Below, in pieces: positions 46,450 to 58,645 of a stretch of DNA of 64,000 nucleotides. The stretch covers positions 248,001-312,000 of the forward strand of contig ML058370.1 of the NCBI GenBank assembly GCA_003013855.2, written 5' to 3'. This stretch comes from Liriodendron chinense (Eukaryota > Streptophyta > Magnoliopsida > Magnoliales > Magnoliaceae). A model generated the notes under the pieces. It had not been told where the DNA came from. It made no database searches and worked only from the letters and a program-made list of their open reading frames with translations. The stretch's first letter is position 1. Each line of letters opens with the position of its first letter. The position numbers and the translations under genes were made by a program.

Positions 46450-48900
46450 TTTCCTTGGTCCCACCTTGTGATGGGCAATCAGATGGATGGGCTGGATCGT
46501 CCATGAATGGGTCCCACCCTTTGATGGTGTGGATCCCACTTTGGGACCCATTTTGTAGCATATTTAGTGTGGCCAATAGACCACCATGATGTATGTTGTT
46601 CATCCACGCTGTCCACCATGTGGGCCCACCATGTGATGGCCCATCTGATAGATGGAGTGGATCTTACACATGTGAGCCCCACTTGAAGTTAAAAAAGAAA
46701 AAAAAAAAAAAAAAAAGGAATGAAAGAGAAGGCCGCTGGACAGCCAGCGTCCAGAGGACGCTGCTGCCCAGCAGCGCTGGGACTTTGAGAGTTGACCGTG
46801 GGTCCCCACTCGTGGGACCCACCTTGATGTATGTATGTAATCCACGCCGTCCATTTGTTTCTCCAGCCCATTTTAGGGCTGGCCACCAAAAATGAAGCAG
46901 ATCCAGATCGCAGGTGGACCACACCATAGGAAAATAGTAGAGAAAAAGATGTGGACTGCTGAACTTCCGTGGCCCACCGTGATGTTTGTGGACCATATTA
47001 CCTGCCCAATATTGGGCTTGTTAGAACCCCAATGAGCTGGGGAACATGATGGAGGGGGTGGATTGTCCATAAGTGGGCCCCACATGAAATGACCACTAGA
47101 AAAAAAAAAAAAAAAAGAGAGAAAAAAATAAATATACATGTGCTGGACGTCCAGCGTCTGGACGTCCTGACGCTGGAACGTCCAGCGTTACTTGGACGCT
47201 GGAATGGGTCCCCACTCGTGGGACCCACCTTGATGTTTGTGTTCCATCCACACCGTCTGTCTGTTTTCCCATATCATTTTAGGGCTAAGGCCCAAATATG
47301 AAGCATATTCAATTCTTAAGTGGGCCGCACCACATGAAACAGTGGAGAATATGATGTCCACTGTCGAGACTTGCCTCGGCCCACACTGGTGTTTATAGAC
47401 CCCGTAACATACTCAATATTGGACTCATTGGACCCACCATGAGATGGCCCAGCTGATGAACGGAGTAGATCACTCTTATGTGGGCCCCACTCGATCAAAA
47501 CCTCACAAAAACAAAAACAAAAAAAAAAGAGAAAAAGAAAAAGATAAGAGAAGGGCTTGACGCGCTGGGCGTACCAGCGTCCTTGGACGCTGGCTCGTCC
47601 CAGCTGGTGGCCCAGTTGTGGGTCCCACCATGATGCATGTGCTGTAATCCACACCGTTCATCCGTTTGGGGAGATCATTTTAAGGCATGACTCCAAGTTT
47701 GAGACAGATCCAAATCACCAGTGGGCCCCACCACAGAAAATAGTGAGGACAGTGACAGACCGTTGAAACCTACCTATGGCCCACCATGATGTTTATCTGA
47801 GATCCAACCTGTTCATAAGTTCACACATATATGTAAGAAGGGAAGACAAAAATATCAGATTGATCAAAAGCTTGTGGGCCCCACTTACGGAGAGGATATA
47901 AAAGAAAATATATATATATAAAAAAAAAATAAATAAATAAATAAAAATAAAAATATGAAAGCTGGCCACTGGACAGACAGCGTCCAGGGGACGCTGCTGC
48001 CCAGCGGCGCAGCCTATGGGTAATGTCAATGGGCCCCACTCGTTGGGCCCACCTAGAGTGTATGCGCTTTATCCATTCCGTCCATATGTTTTTCCAGCTC
48101 ATTTTAGTGGCTGAGCCAAAATTGAAGCATATCCAAATGTCACGTGGACCATGCCATGGGAACAGTGGGAATTATGATCTCCACCGTTGAAACCTTCCCA
48201 GGCTCTTCAGTGATGTTTATTTGTCATTTAACCTGTTCATAAGATCACATGGATATGGGTGAAGGGGGAAATAAAAATATTAGTTTGATTCAAAATGCTT
48301 GGGGCCCATTTGGGTGCTACGCTCTATGGGTCCCACCACGATGTATCTGTTTTATGTATGCCGCCCATCTGTTTTTCCATATTATTTTAGGGCCGGGGGC
48401 CCTCATAGTGAGGTAAATCCCAACCTCAGGTGGACCACATTGTAGGGAAACAGTGGTCATTGATGCCCACCTTTGAAACCTTCCTTGGGGCCATTGTAAT
48501 GTTTATTTTTCCATCTAACCAAAGGTGATGGGGCCCAATTTTGGGTCCCACCTTGATGAATGTTGGGGATACTTTGTCGTTCTTCTTGGTAAAGGTGTGG
48601 GCCCAGTTTTAGGTGGGCCACACGTAGAAAATAAGGGTGAATGAATGCCTACCATTAGAAACTTTACAGGACCCATCTGTTATATTTATTTGCCATTCTT
48701 CTTGTTAATAAGTCACCCAGCCATGGGTGGGGTTCCACACGTGTGGTGTGCGGGCCCCACCATGGTGTTTGTTTGCCATCTCACTTGATTCGTGGGGAAA
48801 GCACAAATATCGGGTTGATCCCAAACTGTTGGGGCTCATTGATGTATGTGGCTTCCCCACTCCTTTGTGCGGTTATACCCAACCACGGGTCCACCATGTT
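46450..48900. repeat. Tandem ~0.4-kb units inside the LTR
   Basis: Unit starts (GTGGG-CCCACC--GATGT...CC-CGTC) fall near 46811, 47216, 47616 and 48031, a spacing of 400-415 bp. Each unit has the dispersed repeat, then an A-rich tract, then a GC-rich inverted segment built from GGACGCTGG/CCAGCGTCC (near 46735, 47145, 47565, 47965). Shorter degenerate units follow to about 48900. The same array occurs in the 3' LTR and, inverted and diverged, in the solo LTR. Confidence 0.85.
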
Positions 48901-51559
48901 ATGCATGTGTTCTATCCACGTCGGCTATTGGCCTCCATGGTGCGATATGTATGTTGGCCATCCATTAGGACCGCCTTAATTTTGTGCTTAATCCAAACCA
49001 TCCAAATGAATGAACCCTAGCATGTTATCTACAGGATGGCCCTTGGGACCACCTTAGTGTGCGTGTTCGAATGACCGCGTTGTCCATCCCGTGGACCCAC
49101 CTTGATGATTAGTTGTGTAAACCCTTATTGAAAGGTCATCCTTAGAGTTTGCTTGATCCAAGTCACAGGACTACCTTCTTAAACTCACCCTGTGGAACCG
49201 TCTTGTCAATTCACCTTGTTAACTCACCATGTTGACCCGCTTTGTTGACCCGCCTTGTTGACTCACCTTGTTGACTCACCATGTTGATTGATCTTAGCAA
49301 CTCAGCTTGTATACTCATATGACTCACCCCTTCTACCCTTGTACCCAACTATTAAAGACTACTATATTGTGTATATCTCATCCACACCGTCCGTTTACCT
49401 ATAGGACGAGTATGGGGCTCATCCTCGACATTCGTATGTCATCTAGGCCATCCATTATATGGAGCCTATCTTGTAGTATGAGGTCAGACCTGTCGTCTCT
49501 TTTGGACCTCATCGTATTGATCATCTGTCTCAGATTTCCCTACCATTTATGATTCTCTGTCATAACCTGTCTATCTTTCAATACGTTCTATAATATTCCT
49601 TTTACGGACCATTCATCGTGTTTATCCCAACTGTACTACAGGATTATGGGTCTCGGCATGATTTTGGGTATTCTACTCTTGCCGCTCAAGTATGTTCTAC
49701 CTTTGATGTGTCGGTAGTGTATTCAATCATTTTCTTTCCATTTGGGTTATCTAAATATTGAAGGTTAATCCACACCGTTCAGTTGTTGGACCATCTGTGT
49801 TGTTGTATACCATCCATTTAGAGTCTTATCTCCTTATGTTTCTTTGTATTATAAGTGAATTATCTTTTTATGCTATTTTTGATATGTCTGTTGCCACACG
49901 TAGTGTTGTTAGAATACTCATATATGATCTTTATACTATATGCTTCGACGACCACCATGCATGTGTAATGAGTATGCATCCCGAATCACCATTGTTAGTT
50001 GGGGACCACTAGGGCATAAACGCATTCATAAAGCATTCGAGATGTAGTCGCGCAAATGTAATTCCTGTGCTCTCTATCGCAAACCTCTCCAATAGGTATG
50101 GGACTATTCGAGGACAGGAATCTATCATCCTGACTTACACTGTATGGTAGGAATAGCTTAGCATACCTTGTAGCCCTTGGTGCGAGATTCCCTGGCTAGC
50201 GACATCCCGCACTATGACTCGATCATTCATATGTGTCCCCTCATCTTAATCATATCTCAAATAGGTTGGACTAGATTGATTTATTACCATCGTGGTAGAT
50301 GAACTACTTGTTGGCACTCATACTGTATACTTGACTCATGCATCATGAATGCTTGGCTCATCTGATTGTCTTGTATCAACCGGCCACATCGGTCGTGATT
50401 GTCGTGCAATTCATTTCCAGCTGACGGTGTCATTGTGTTTGAGACCTTATAGTTTTATGGTGCTCTTTGGAGACTTGCACGGGCATGTCGTCCCACGTTT
50501 GTATGCATGGTTGCATTTCGCACCGTCTGCTTGTGCCGCATATAGCATGGTTACTACGTTGCAACCACAGCTCCATCGTGGTTTGCAGAACACCGGAAAT
50601 ATGTGATCTTTAAACTGGATGCCAAAGATGTCCCTGGGTGAAAGTCCCTGATCCCGTTGGTACCAAGGTGGGTGCTCCATTCAAGGACCGGGTGGTTTAA
50701 TCATACCCAGTATGCCGAATACCAAACGGCGGTGTTATCCACTGCACGTGGTCAGTTTGGAAGGAGGTCTGACCTAACCTGCCGGAAGAGTGTTGGCAAA
50801 GGGGGTTGAGTTTGACCAGCTGTGAGTAGGTCCGCTATTGCACCAGATAGGCTTTGGCATTCTACTGGTGAGTAGTGAGGTCTGTGAGACCCCGGTGATG
50901 TTCCGTTTCAGAGATGGTATTGGTATCAGTGATGTGACTGATGTTCTGTATGGTGTGGGACGGACCTGATGTGGGCGGGTGTGATGTGGGCGAGGCTGTA
51001 AGCCTGGACGAGCTACCACACTGGCGAGCTACCAGTTCCGAGTCCTGCATTGCTTACGTGATCGCGTTATGACTGTTCGTATCTGGACCACTGTACTGAG
51101 ATGTGGTGATTTGCATACATGCATTGGATCATTGTATGTGACATTAGGCCCTGTAGGCCATTGTATAGTGAGAGTATATAGCCTTGGTAGGCTGGTTACC
51201 TGTATTGCATGCTTGCATAGCCATGGTAGGCTAGTTATATGTATTGCATGTTTGCACAGCCGTGATAGACTAGTTATTCATATCACATGATCGTGTAGCC
51301 TAATTGGGCTAAGTTTTGGTTTAGTCTTCTCATCATGCTTTACTGCTTACTCTGATATTTATCATGTTTGTCATACGCATTGTGCACGCACACACGCACT
51401 CACGAAGCTTCGTTCGAAGCTTATGCGCGTTTGTTACGCTGCAGGTTCTACCAGAGTATATCAGCAACGTTGAGTTGGAATTGGGAGTGCAGTAGCCGAA
51501 GGTGCCGAAGTGTGCACAGTTTTTATATTTACGCATTGTGTATTTACTTTTCAGTACTG

Positions 51560-51567
51560 TATATAAA
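51560..51567 (+). promoter_or_regulatory. Possible LTR TATA box
   Basis: TATATAAA in the last 230 bp of the 5' LTR. The same sequence is present in the 3' LTR (about 58416-58423). Its position would give a short R/U5. Confidence 0.4.
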
Positions 51568-51794
51568 CGAATGATTTAGTGGAATTATTGTGTTGTCTTT
51601 GATGGTACTCATATTGTGATGCTCATGTTTTCAAAAAAAAATTCAGACCCTAAAATCCTCCTTGTGGTATCCCAGGATCGGAACCTGGCGTGTGGGGTTA
51701 GGATCCGAGATCGGGGTACTACGGAGGCTGCCACCTCTGAATTCGGGTTATAGCGAATGGACGTCAAGAACCGAATTTGGGGCGTGACAGGAGT

Positions 51795-51806
51795 TGGTAT
51801 CAAAGC
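51795..51806 (+). other. Primer-binding site (initiator Met tRNA)
   Basis: TGGTATCAAAGC, five bases after the LTR end. It matches the usual plant TGGTATCAGAGC at 11 of 12 positions. Confidence 0.85.
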
Positions 51807-51991
51807 ATGACTTGGGAGCTACCTGTGAACAACACAATGTTTCTACTTAGTATTTTAGGATTAGATCACCCCTCACTTGTTGATGTTTGCGAACTTAGAA
51901 TCACTAGAATTCCCAATGGTATAGTTCTTTAATCGTAATATGTTTGTAGTTTTCTGAGGCTAAGGGTTTCTTGTCCCTTCTTTTTTAAAAG

Positions 51992-52441
51992 ATGGACGCG
52001 ACACCAGTAGCTGAAGTTGAGGCTGGTACGTCCCAGCCAGAGTTAGCACCTGTCACCCTAGTAAGCGCAGAGCAATTCCAAGGGATGCTCCGGTTGATGA
52101 CCGCTTTGTTCGAGCAACAACAAGCACCCCCGAGTGACAGCAGGAAGAGGAAGTTCTCCCCTAGCAGTTCCCAGACGACACAGTTTTCAGAGAAGACCCC
52201 GTCGCGGATCTCAGGTCACTGTTTCGAGTGCGGTGAAGCTGGCCATCGAAGGAAGGAATGCCCTCAGCGACCAAGAGCACCTAAACAACAACCATGGCGC
52301 AGAGCACCGATTGCACCAATCCCTCCGATCGTAGGTCCTCGAAGAACTAGGCGTCAAAGAAAGGTTCATCCGCAGAAGCCGCCTACGACACCAGAGGAGA
52401 TTGACACCATCAAGAGCTGTACGCATGCTATATGGACTTAG
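51992..52441 (+). CDS. Short gag-like protein with one CCHC zinc knuckle
   Basis: 149 residues beginning MDATPVAEVEAG. After an acidic/Gln-rich N-terminus (EQFQGMLRLMTALFEQQQ, about residues 28-46) comes a basic Ser-rich linker and a single knuckle CFECGEAGHRRKEC (about residues 77-90). A basic, proline-rich tail to residue 149 follows. This matches the start and the zinc-knuckle end of Ty3/gypsy Gag with the capsid core removed (full Gag is usually 300 residues or more). It is the only protein this element could encode, apart from small LTR frames. It may bind the element RNA, or it may be a relic. The intact frame in a young insertion hints at function but does not prove it. Confidence 0.7.
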   Translation: MDATPVAEVEAGTSQPELAPVTLVSAEQFQGMLRLMTALFEQQQAPPSDSRKRKFSPSSSQTTQFSEKTPSRISGHCFECGEAGHRRKECPQRPRAPKQQPWRRAPIAPIPPIVGPRRTRRQRKVHPQKPPTTPEEIDTIKSCTHAIWT

Positions 52442-52553
52442 CGATGTTTGCAAACTTTCATTGATTTTTTGTATACTTTTAGCTTCTATCTATATATATG
52501 TGTGGTTTGCTTTGACTTCGTTTCGTTGTGAATTTCGAGGACGAAATTTTTAT

Positions 52554-52567
52554 AAGGAGGGGAGAGT
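52554..52567 (+). other. Polypurine tract
   Basis: AAGGAGGGGAGAGT immediately before the 3' LTR, preceded at 52531-52550 by AATTTCGAGGACGAAATTTT, a motif conserved just upstream of the 3' LTR in Tekay/Del-type gypsy elements. Confidence 0.85.
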
Positions 52568-55500
52568 TGTAAGACCCGTACCCTGAATTGCCCTCCGTAC
52601 GTTTAGTTTCCGGTACCGGTACGTCCCGGACGGACCAGATTAGAGAGCCTTGATCGCGACCCTGATTTAGTACCGCAACGACCCAAGACTTGTAGCCTTG
52701 CGACCGCGCGGGCGCCACGATTCCAACGCCGCGCGGCACGCCCCATTGCGATACCTGGTGTGTAAGATGCATACGTTCGTGCAATTCGAGGTGGGCCACG
52801 CAACGCGCGTGTGGCGTGGGCCCCACTTGCACAATTTCCAACAACATGTCAAATCTATCAACATCACCCTCACCCATACCCCCATCATTATCTAGCCATC
52901 ATCACCATACCCACCCCATCCTCTCTCACCAAAAGTCAACTCTAACCCATACCTCTCATGCTCTCTCCCATCATCACCATCATCATCATGACATCATGCA
53001 CCCCCCCCTTCCCATACAAGAGCCATACGTGGGGGGGGGGGTGGCTTCTCTATTGCAAGAGTTAGAGAGAGAGAGAGAGAGGGAGAGAGAGAGAGAGAGA
53101 GAAGAGAGAGAAGAGAGAGAAGTAGAGAGATTTAGAGGGAGATCAAGAGAGAGAAAGAGAGAGTTAGAGAGATTGAAGGAGGAGATCAAGCTTGGACGAC
53201 CCCGATCATCATCCGGACCGTCCGATCGGCAATCCAACCGTCCAACCATCATTGTGAGTGCATACCTTTCCCCCCTTTTTCTCGTTTACTTTTCGTTTTC
53301 TTTCCTTGGTCCCACCTTGTGATGGGCAATCAGATGGATGGGCTGGATCGTCCATGAATGGGTCCCACCCTTTGATGGTGTGGATCCCACTTTGGGACCC
53401 ATTTTGTAGCATATTTAGTGTGGCCAATAGACCACCATGATGTATGTTGTTCATCCACGCTGTCCACCATGTGGGCCCACCATGTGATGGCCCATCTGAT
53501 AGATGGAGTGGATCTTACACATGTGAGCCCCACTTGAAGTTAAAAAAGAAAAAAAAAAAAAAAAAAAAGGAATGAAAGAGAAGGCCGCTGGACAGCCAGC
53601 GTCCAGAGGACGCTGCTGCCCAGCAGCGCTGGGACTTTGAGAGTTGACCGTGGGTCCCCACTCGTGGGACCCACCTTGATGTATGTATGTAATCCACGCC
53701 GTCCATTTGTTTCTCCAACCCATTTTAGGGCTGGCCACCAAAAATGAAGCAGATCCAGATCGCAGGTGGACCACACCATAGGAAAATAGTAGAGAAAAAG
53801 ATGTGGACTGCTGAACTTCCGTGGCCCACCGTGATGTTTGTGGACCATATTACCTGCCCAATATTGGGCTTGTTAGAACCCCAATGAGCTGGGGAACATG
53901 ATGGAGGGGGTGGATTGTCCATAAGTGGGCCCCACATGAAATGACCACTAGAAAAAAAAAAAAAAAAAAAAAGAGAGAAAAAAATAAATATACATGTGCT
54001 GGACGTCCAGCGTCTGGACGTCCTGACGCTGGAACGTCCAGCGTTACTTGGACGCTGGAATGGGTCCCCACTCGTGGGACCCACCTTGATGTTTGTGTTC
54101 CATCCACACCGTCTGTCTGTTTTCCCATATCATTTTAGGGCTAAGGCCCAAATATGAAGCATATTCAATTCTTAAGTGGGCCGCACCACATGAAACAGTG
54201 GAGAATATGATGTCCACTGTCGAGACTGCCTCGGCCCACACTGGTGTTTATAGACCCCGTAACATACTCAATATTGGACTCATTGGACCCACCATGAGAT
54301 GGCCCAGCTGATGAACGGAGTAGATCACTCTTATGTGGGCCCCACTCGATCAAAACCTCACAAAAACAAAAACAAAAAAAAAAAGAGAAAAAGAAAAAGA
54401 TAAGAGAAGGGCTTGACGCGCTGGGCGTACCAGCGTCCTTGGACGCTGGCTCGTCCCAGCTGGTGGCCCAGTTGTGGGTCCCACCATGATGCATGTGCTG
54501 TAATCCACACCGTTCATCCGTTTGGGGAGATCATTTTAAGGCATGACTCCAAGTTTGAGACAGATCCAAATCACCAGTGGGCCCCACCACAGAAAATAGT
54601 GAGGACAGTGACAGACCGTTGAAACCTACCTATGGCCCACCATGATGTTTATCTGAGATCCAACCTGTTCATAAGTTCACACATATATGTAAGAAGGGAA
54701 GACAAAAATATCAGATTGATCAAAAGCTTGTGGGCCCCACTTACGGAGAGGATATAAAAGAAAATATATATATATAAAAAAAATAATAATAATAAATAAA
54801 AATAAAAATATGAAAGCTGGCCACTGGACAGACAGCGTCCAGGGGACGCTGCTGCCCAGCGGCGCAGCCTATGGGTAATGTCAATGGGCCCCACTCGTTG
54901 GGCCCACCTAGAGTGTATGCGCTTTATCCATTCCGTCCATATGTTTTTCCAGCTCATTTTAGTGGCTGAGCCAAAATTGAAGCATATCCAAATGTCACGT
55001 GGACCATGCCATGGGAACAGTGGGAATTATGATCTCCACCGTTGAAACCTTCCCAGGCTCTTCAGTGATGTTTATTTGTCATTTAACCTGTTCATAAGAT
55101 CACATGGATATGGGTGAAGGGGGAAATAAAAATATTAGTTTGATTCAAAATGCTTGGGGCCCATTTGGGTGCTACGCTCTATGGGTCCCACCACGATGTA
55201 TCTGTTTTATGTATGCCGCCCATCTGTTTTTCCATATTATTTTAGGGCCGGGGGCCCTCATAGTGAGGTAAATCCCAACCTCAGGTGGACCACATTGTAG
55301 GGAAACAGTGGTCATTGATGCCCACCTTTGAAACCTTCCTTGGGGCCATTGTAATGTTTATTTTTCCATCTAACCAAAGGTGATGGGGCCCAATTTTGGG
55401 TCCCACCTTGATGAATGTTGGGGATACTTTGTCGTTCTTCTTGGTAAAGGTGTGGGCCCAGTTTTAGGTGGGCCACACGTAGAAAATAAGGGTGAATGAA

Positions 55501-58500
55501 TGCCTACCATTAGAAACTTTACAGGACCCATCTGTTATATTTATTTGCCATTCTTCTTGTTAATAAGTCACCCAGCCATGGGTGGGGTTCCACACGTGTG
55601 GTGTGCGGGCCCCACCATGGTGTTTGTTTGCCATCTCACTTGATTCGTGGGGAAAGCACAAATATCGGGTTGATCCCAAACTGTTGGGGCTCATTGATGT
55701 ATGTGGCTTCCCCACTCCTTTGTGCGGTTATACCCAACCACGGGTCCACCATGTTATGCATGTGTTCTATCCACGTCAGCTATTGGCCTCCATGGTGCGA
55801 TATGTATGTTGGCCATCCATTAGGACCGCCTTAATTTTGTGCTTAATCCAAATCATCCAAATGAATGAACCCTAGCATGTTATCTACAGGATGGCCCTTG
55901 GGACCACCTTAGTGTGCGTGTTCGAATGACCGCGTTGTCCATCCCGTGGACCCACCTTGATGATTAGTTGTGTAAACCCTTATTGAAAGGTCATCCTTAG
56001 AGTTTGCTTGATCCAAGTCACAGGACTACCTTCTTAAACTCACCCTGTGGAACCGTCTTGTCAATTCACCTTGTTAACTCACCATGTTGACCCGCTTTGT
56101 TGACCCGCCTTGTTGACTCACCTTGTTGACTCACCATGTTGATTGATCTTAGCAACTCAGCTTGTATACTCATATGACTCACCCCTTCTACCCTTGTACC
56201 CAACTATTAAAGACTACTATATTGTGTATATCTCATCCACACCGTCCGTTTACCTATAGGACGAGTATGGGGCTCATCCTCGACATTCGTATGTCATCTA
56301 GGCCATCCATTATATGGAGCCTATCTTGTAGTATGAGGTCAGACCTGTCGTCTCTTTTGGACCTCATCGTATTGATCATCTGTCTCAGATTTCCCTACCA
56401 TTTATGATTCTCTGTCATAACCTGTCTATCTTTCAATACGTTCTATAATATTCCTTTTACGGACCATTCATCGTGTTTATCCCAACTGTACTACAGGATT
56501 ATGGGTCTCGGCATGATTTTGGGTATTCTACTCTTGCCGCTCAAGTATGTTCTACCTTTGATGTGTCGGTAGTGTATTCAATCATTTTCTTTCCATTTGG
56601 GTTATCTAAATATTGAAGGTTAATCCACACCGTTCAGTTGTTGGACCATCTGTGTTGTTGTATACCATCCATTTAGAGTCTTATCTCCTTATGTTTCTTT
56701 GTATTATAAGTGAATTATCTTTTTATGCTATTTTTGATATGTCTGTTGCCACACGTAGTGTTGTTAGAATACTCATATATGATCTTTATACTATATGCTT
56801 CGACGACCACCATGCATGTGTAATGAGTATGCATCCCGAATCACCATTGTTAGTTGGGGACCACTAGGGCATAAACGCATTCATAAAGCATTCGAGATGT
56901 AGTCGCGCAAATGTAATTCCTGTGCTCTCTATCGCAAACCTCTCCAATAGGTATGGGACTATTCGAGGACAGGAATCTATCATCCTGACTTACACTGTAT
57001 GGTAGGAATAGCTTAGCATACCTTGTAGCCCTTGGTGCGAGATTCCCTGGCTAGCGACATCCCGCACTATGACTCGATCATTCATATGTGTCCCCTCATC
57101 TTAATCATATCTCAAATAGGTTGGACTAGATTGATTTATTGCCATCGTGGTAGATGAACTACTTGTTGGCACTCATACTGTATACTTGACTCATGCATCA
57201 TGAATGCTTGGCTCATCTGATTGTCTTGTATCAACCGGCCACATCGGTCGTGATTGTCGTGCAATTCATTTCCAGCTGACGGTGTCATTGTGTTTGAGAC
57301 CTTATAGTTTTATGGTGCTCTTTGGAGACTTGCACGGGCATGTCGTCCCACGTTTGTATGCATGGTTGCATTTCGCACCGTCTGCTTGTGCCGCATATAG
57401 CATGGTTACTACGTTGCAACCACAGCTCCATCGTGGTTTGCAGAACACCGGAAATATGTGATCTTTAAACTGGATGCCAAAGATGTCCCTGGGTGAAAGT
57501 CCCTGATCCCGTTGGTACCAAGGTGGGTGCTCCATTCAAGGACCGGGTGGTTTAATCATACACCAGTATGCCGAATACCAAACGGCGGTGTTATCCACTG
57601 CACGTGGTCAGTTTGGAAGGAGGTCTGACCTAACCTGCCGGAAGAGTGTTGGCAAAGGGGGTTGAGTTTGACCAGCTGTGAGTAGGTCCGCTATTGCACC
57701 AGATAGGCTTTGGCATTCTACTGGTGAGTAGTGAGGTCTGTGAGACCCCGGTGATGTTCCGTTTCAGAGATGGTATTGGTATCAGTGATGTGACTGATGT
57801 TCTGTATGGTGTGGGACGGACCTGATGTGGGCGGGTGTGATGTGGGCGAGGCTGTAAGCCTGGACGAGCTACCACACTGGCGAGCTACCAGTTCCGAGTC
57901 CTGCATTGCTTACGTGATCGCGTTATGACTGTTCGTATCTGGACCACTGTACTGAGATGTGGTGATTTGCATACATGCATTGGATCATTGTATGTGACAT
58001 TAGGCCCTGTAGGCCATTGTATAGTGAGAGTATATAGCCTTGGTAGGCTGGTTACCTGTATTGCATGCTTGCATAGCCATGGTAGGCTAGTTATATGTAT
58101 TGCATGTTTGCACAGCCGTGATAGACTAGTTATTCATATCACATGATCGTGTAGCCTAATTGGGCTAAGTTTTGGTTTAGTCTTCTCATCATGCTTTACT
58201 GCTTACTCTGATATTTATCATGTTTGTCATACGCATTGTGCACGCACACACGCACTCACGAAGCTTCGTTCGAAGCTTATGCGCGTTTGTTACGCTGCAG
58301 GTTCTACCAGAGTATATCAGCAACGTTGAGTTGGAATTGGGAGTGCAGTAGCCGAAGGTGCCGAAGTGTGCACAGTTTTTATATTTACGCATTGTGTATT
58401 TACTTTTCAGTACTGTATATAAACGAATGATTTAGTGGAATTATTGTGTTGTCTTTGATGGTACTCATATTGTGATGCTCATGTTTTCAAAAAAAAATTC

Positions 58501-58645
58501 AGACCCTAAAATCCTCCTTGTGGTATCCCAGGATCGGAACCTGGCGTGTGGGGTTAGGATCCGAGATCGGGGTACTACGGAGGCTGCCACCTCTGAATTC
58601 GGGTTATAGCGAATGGACGTCAAGAACCGAATTTGGGGCGTGACA
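52568..58645 (+). repeat. 3' giant LTR (6,078 bp)
   Basis: Same order as the 5' copy. Differences I noticed include TGTAGCC versus TGTACCC near 52693, GACTGCC versus GACTTGCC near 54225, CACGTCAGC versus CACGTCGGC near 55776, one ACA insertion near 57561, and A-tract lengths. It ends TGACA at 58645, followed by GACGG. Confidence 0.92.

Larger units (their letters stand above)
45718..51789 (+). repeat. 5' giant LTR (6,072 bp)
   Basis: Order: TGTAAGACCCG start; a CATCATCAC-rich stretch and a (GA)n tract (46205-46330); a tandem series of dispersed-repeat-like units (about 46450-48900); short TTGACTCACC repeats (49195-49310); a unique half (49340-51150); three ~47-bp tandem copies around GCATAGCC-TGGTAGGCTAGTTA (51180-51300). 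A TATATAAA at 51560-51567, about 225 bp before the LTR end, is a plausible promoter. Confidence 0.92.
45718..58645 (+). mobile_element. Complete non-autonomous LTR element with ~6.07-kb LTRs
   Basis: Two near-identical direct repeats (45718-51789 and 52568-58645) begin TGTAAGACCCG and end GGGGCGTGACA. Target duplication GACGG lies at 45713-45717 and 58646-58650. The internal 778 bp contain a primer-binding site for initiator Met tRNA, a short gag-like ORF, the AATTTCGAGGACGAAATTT motif and a polypurine tract. These last features are typical of Ty3/gypsy Tekay/Del chromoviruses. There is no protease, reverse transcriptase, RNase H or integrase, so movement would depend on a partner. By eye the LTRs differ at only about ten substitutions or small indels plus homopolymer lengths, so the insertion is recent. 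Confidence 0.93.

Noticed and set aside
43304..51789. Assembly-generated inverted duplication
   Set aside because: The inverted copy is clearly diverged from the direct copies and has its own perfect CGATC target duplication and an empty-site comparator in the copia 3' LTR.
52816..53322. 168-codon plus-strand open frame in the 3' LTR
   Set aside because: It covers His- and Arg/Glu-rich translations of simple repeats. The 5' LTR copy is broken by a homopolymer length change.
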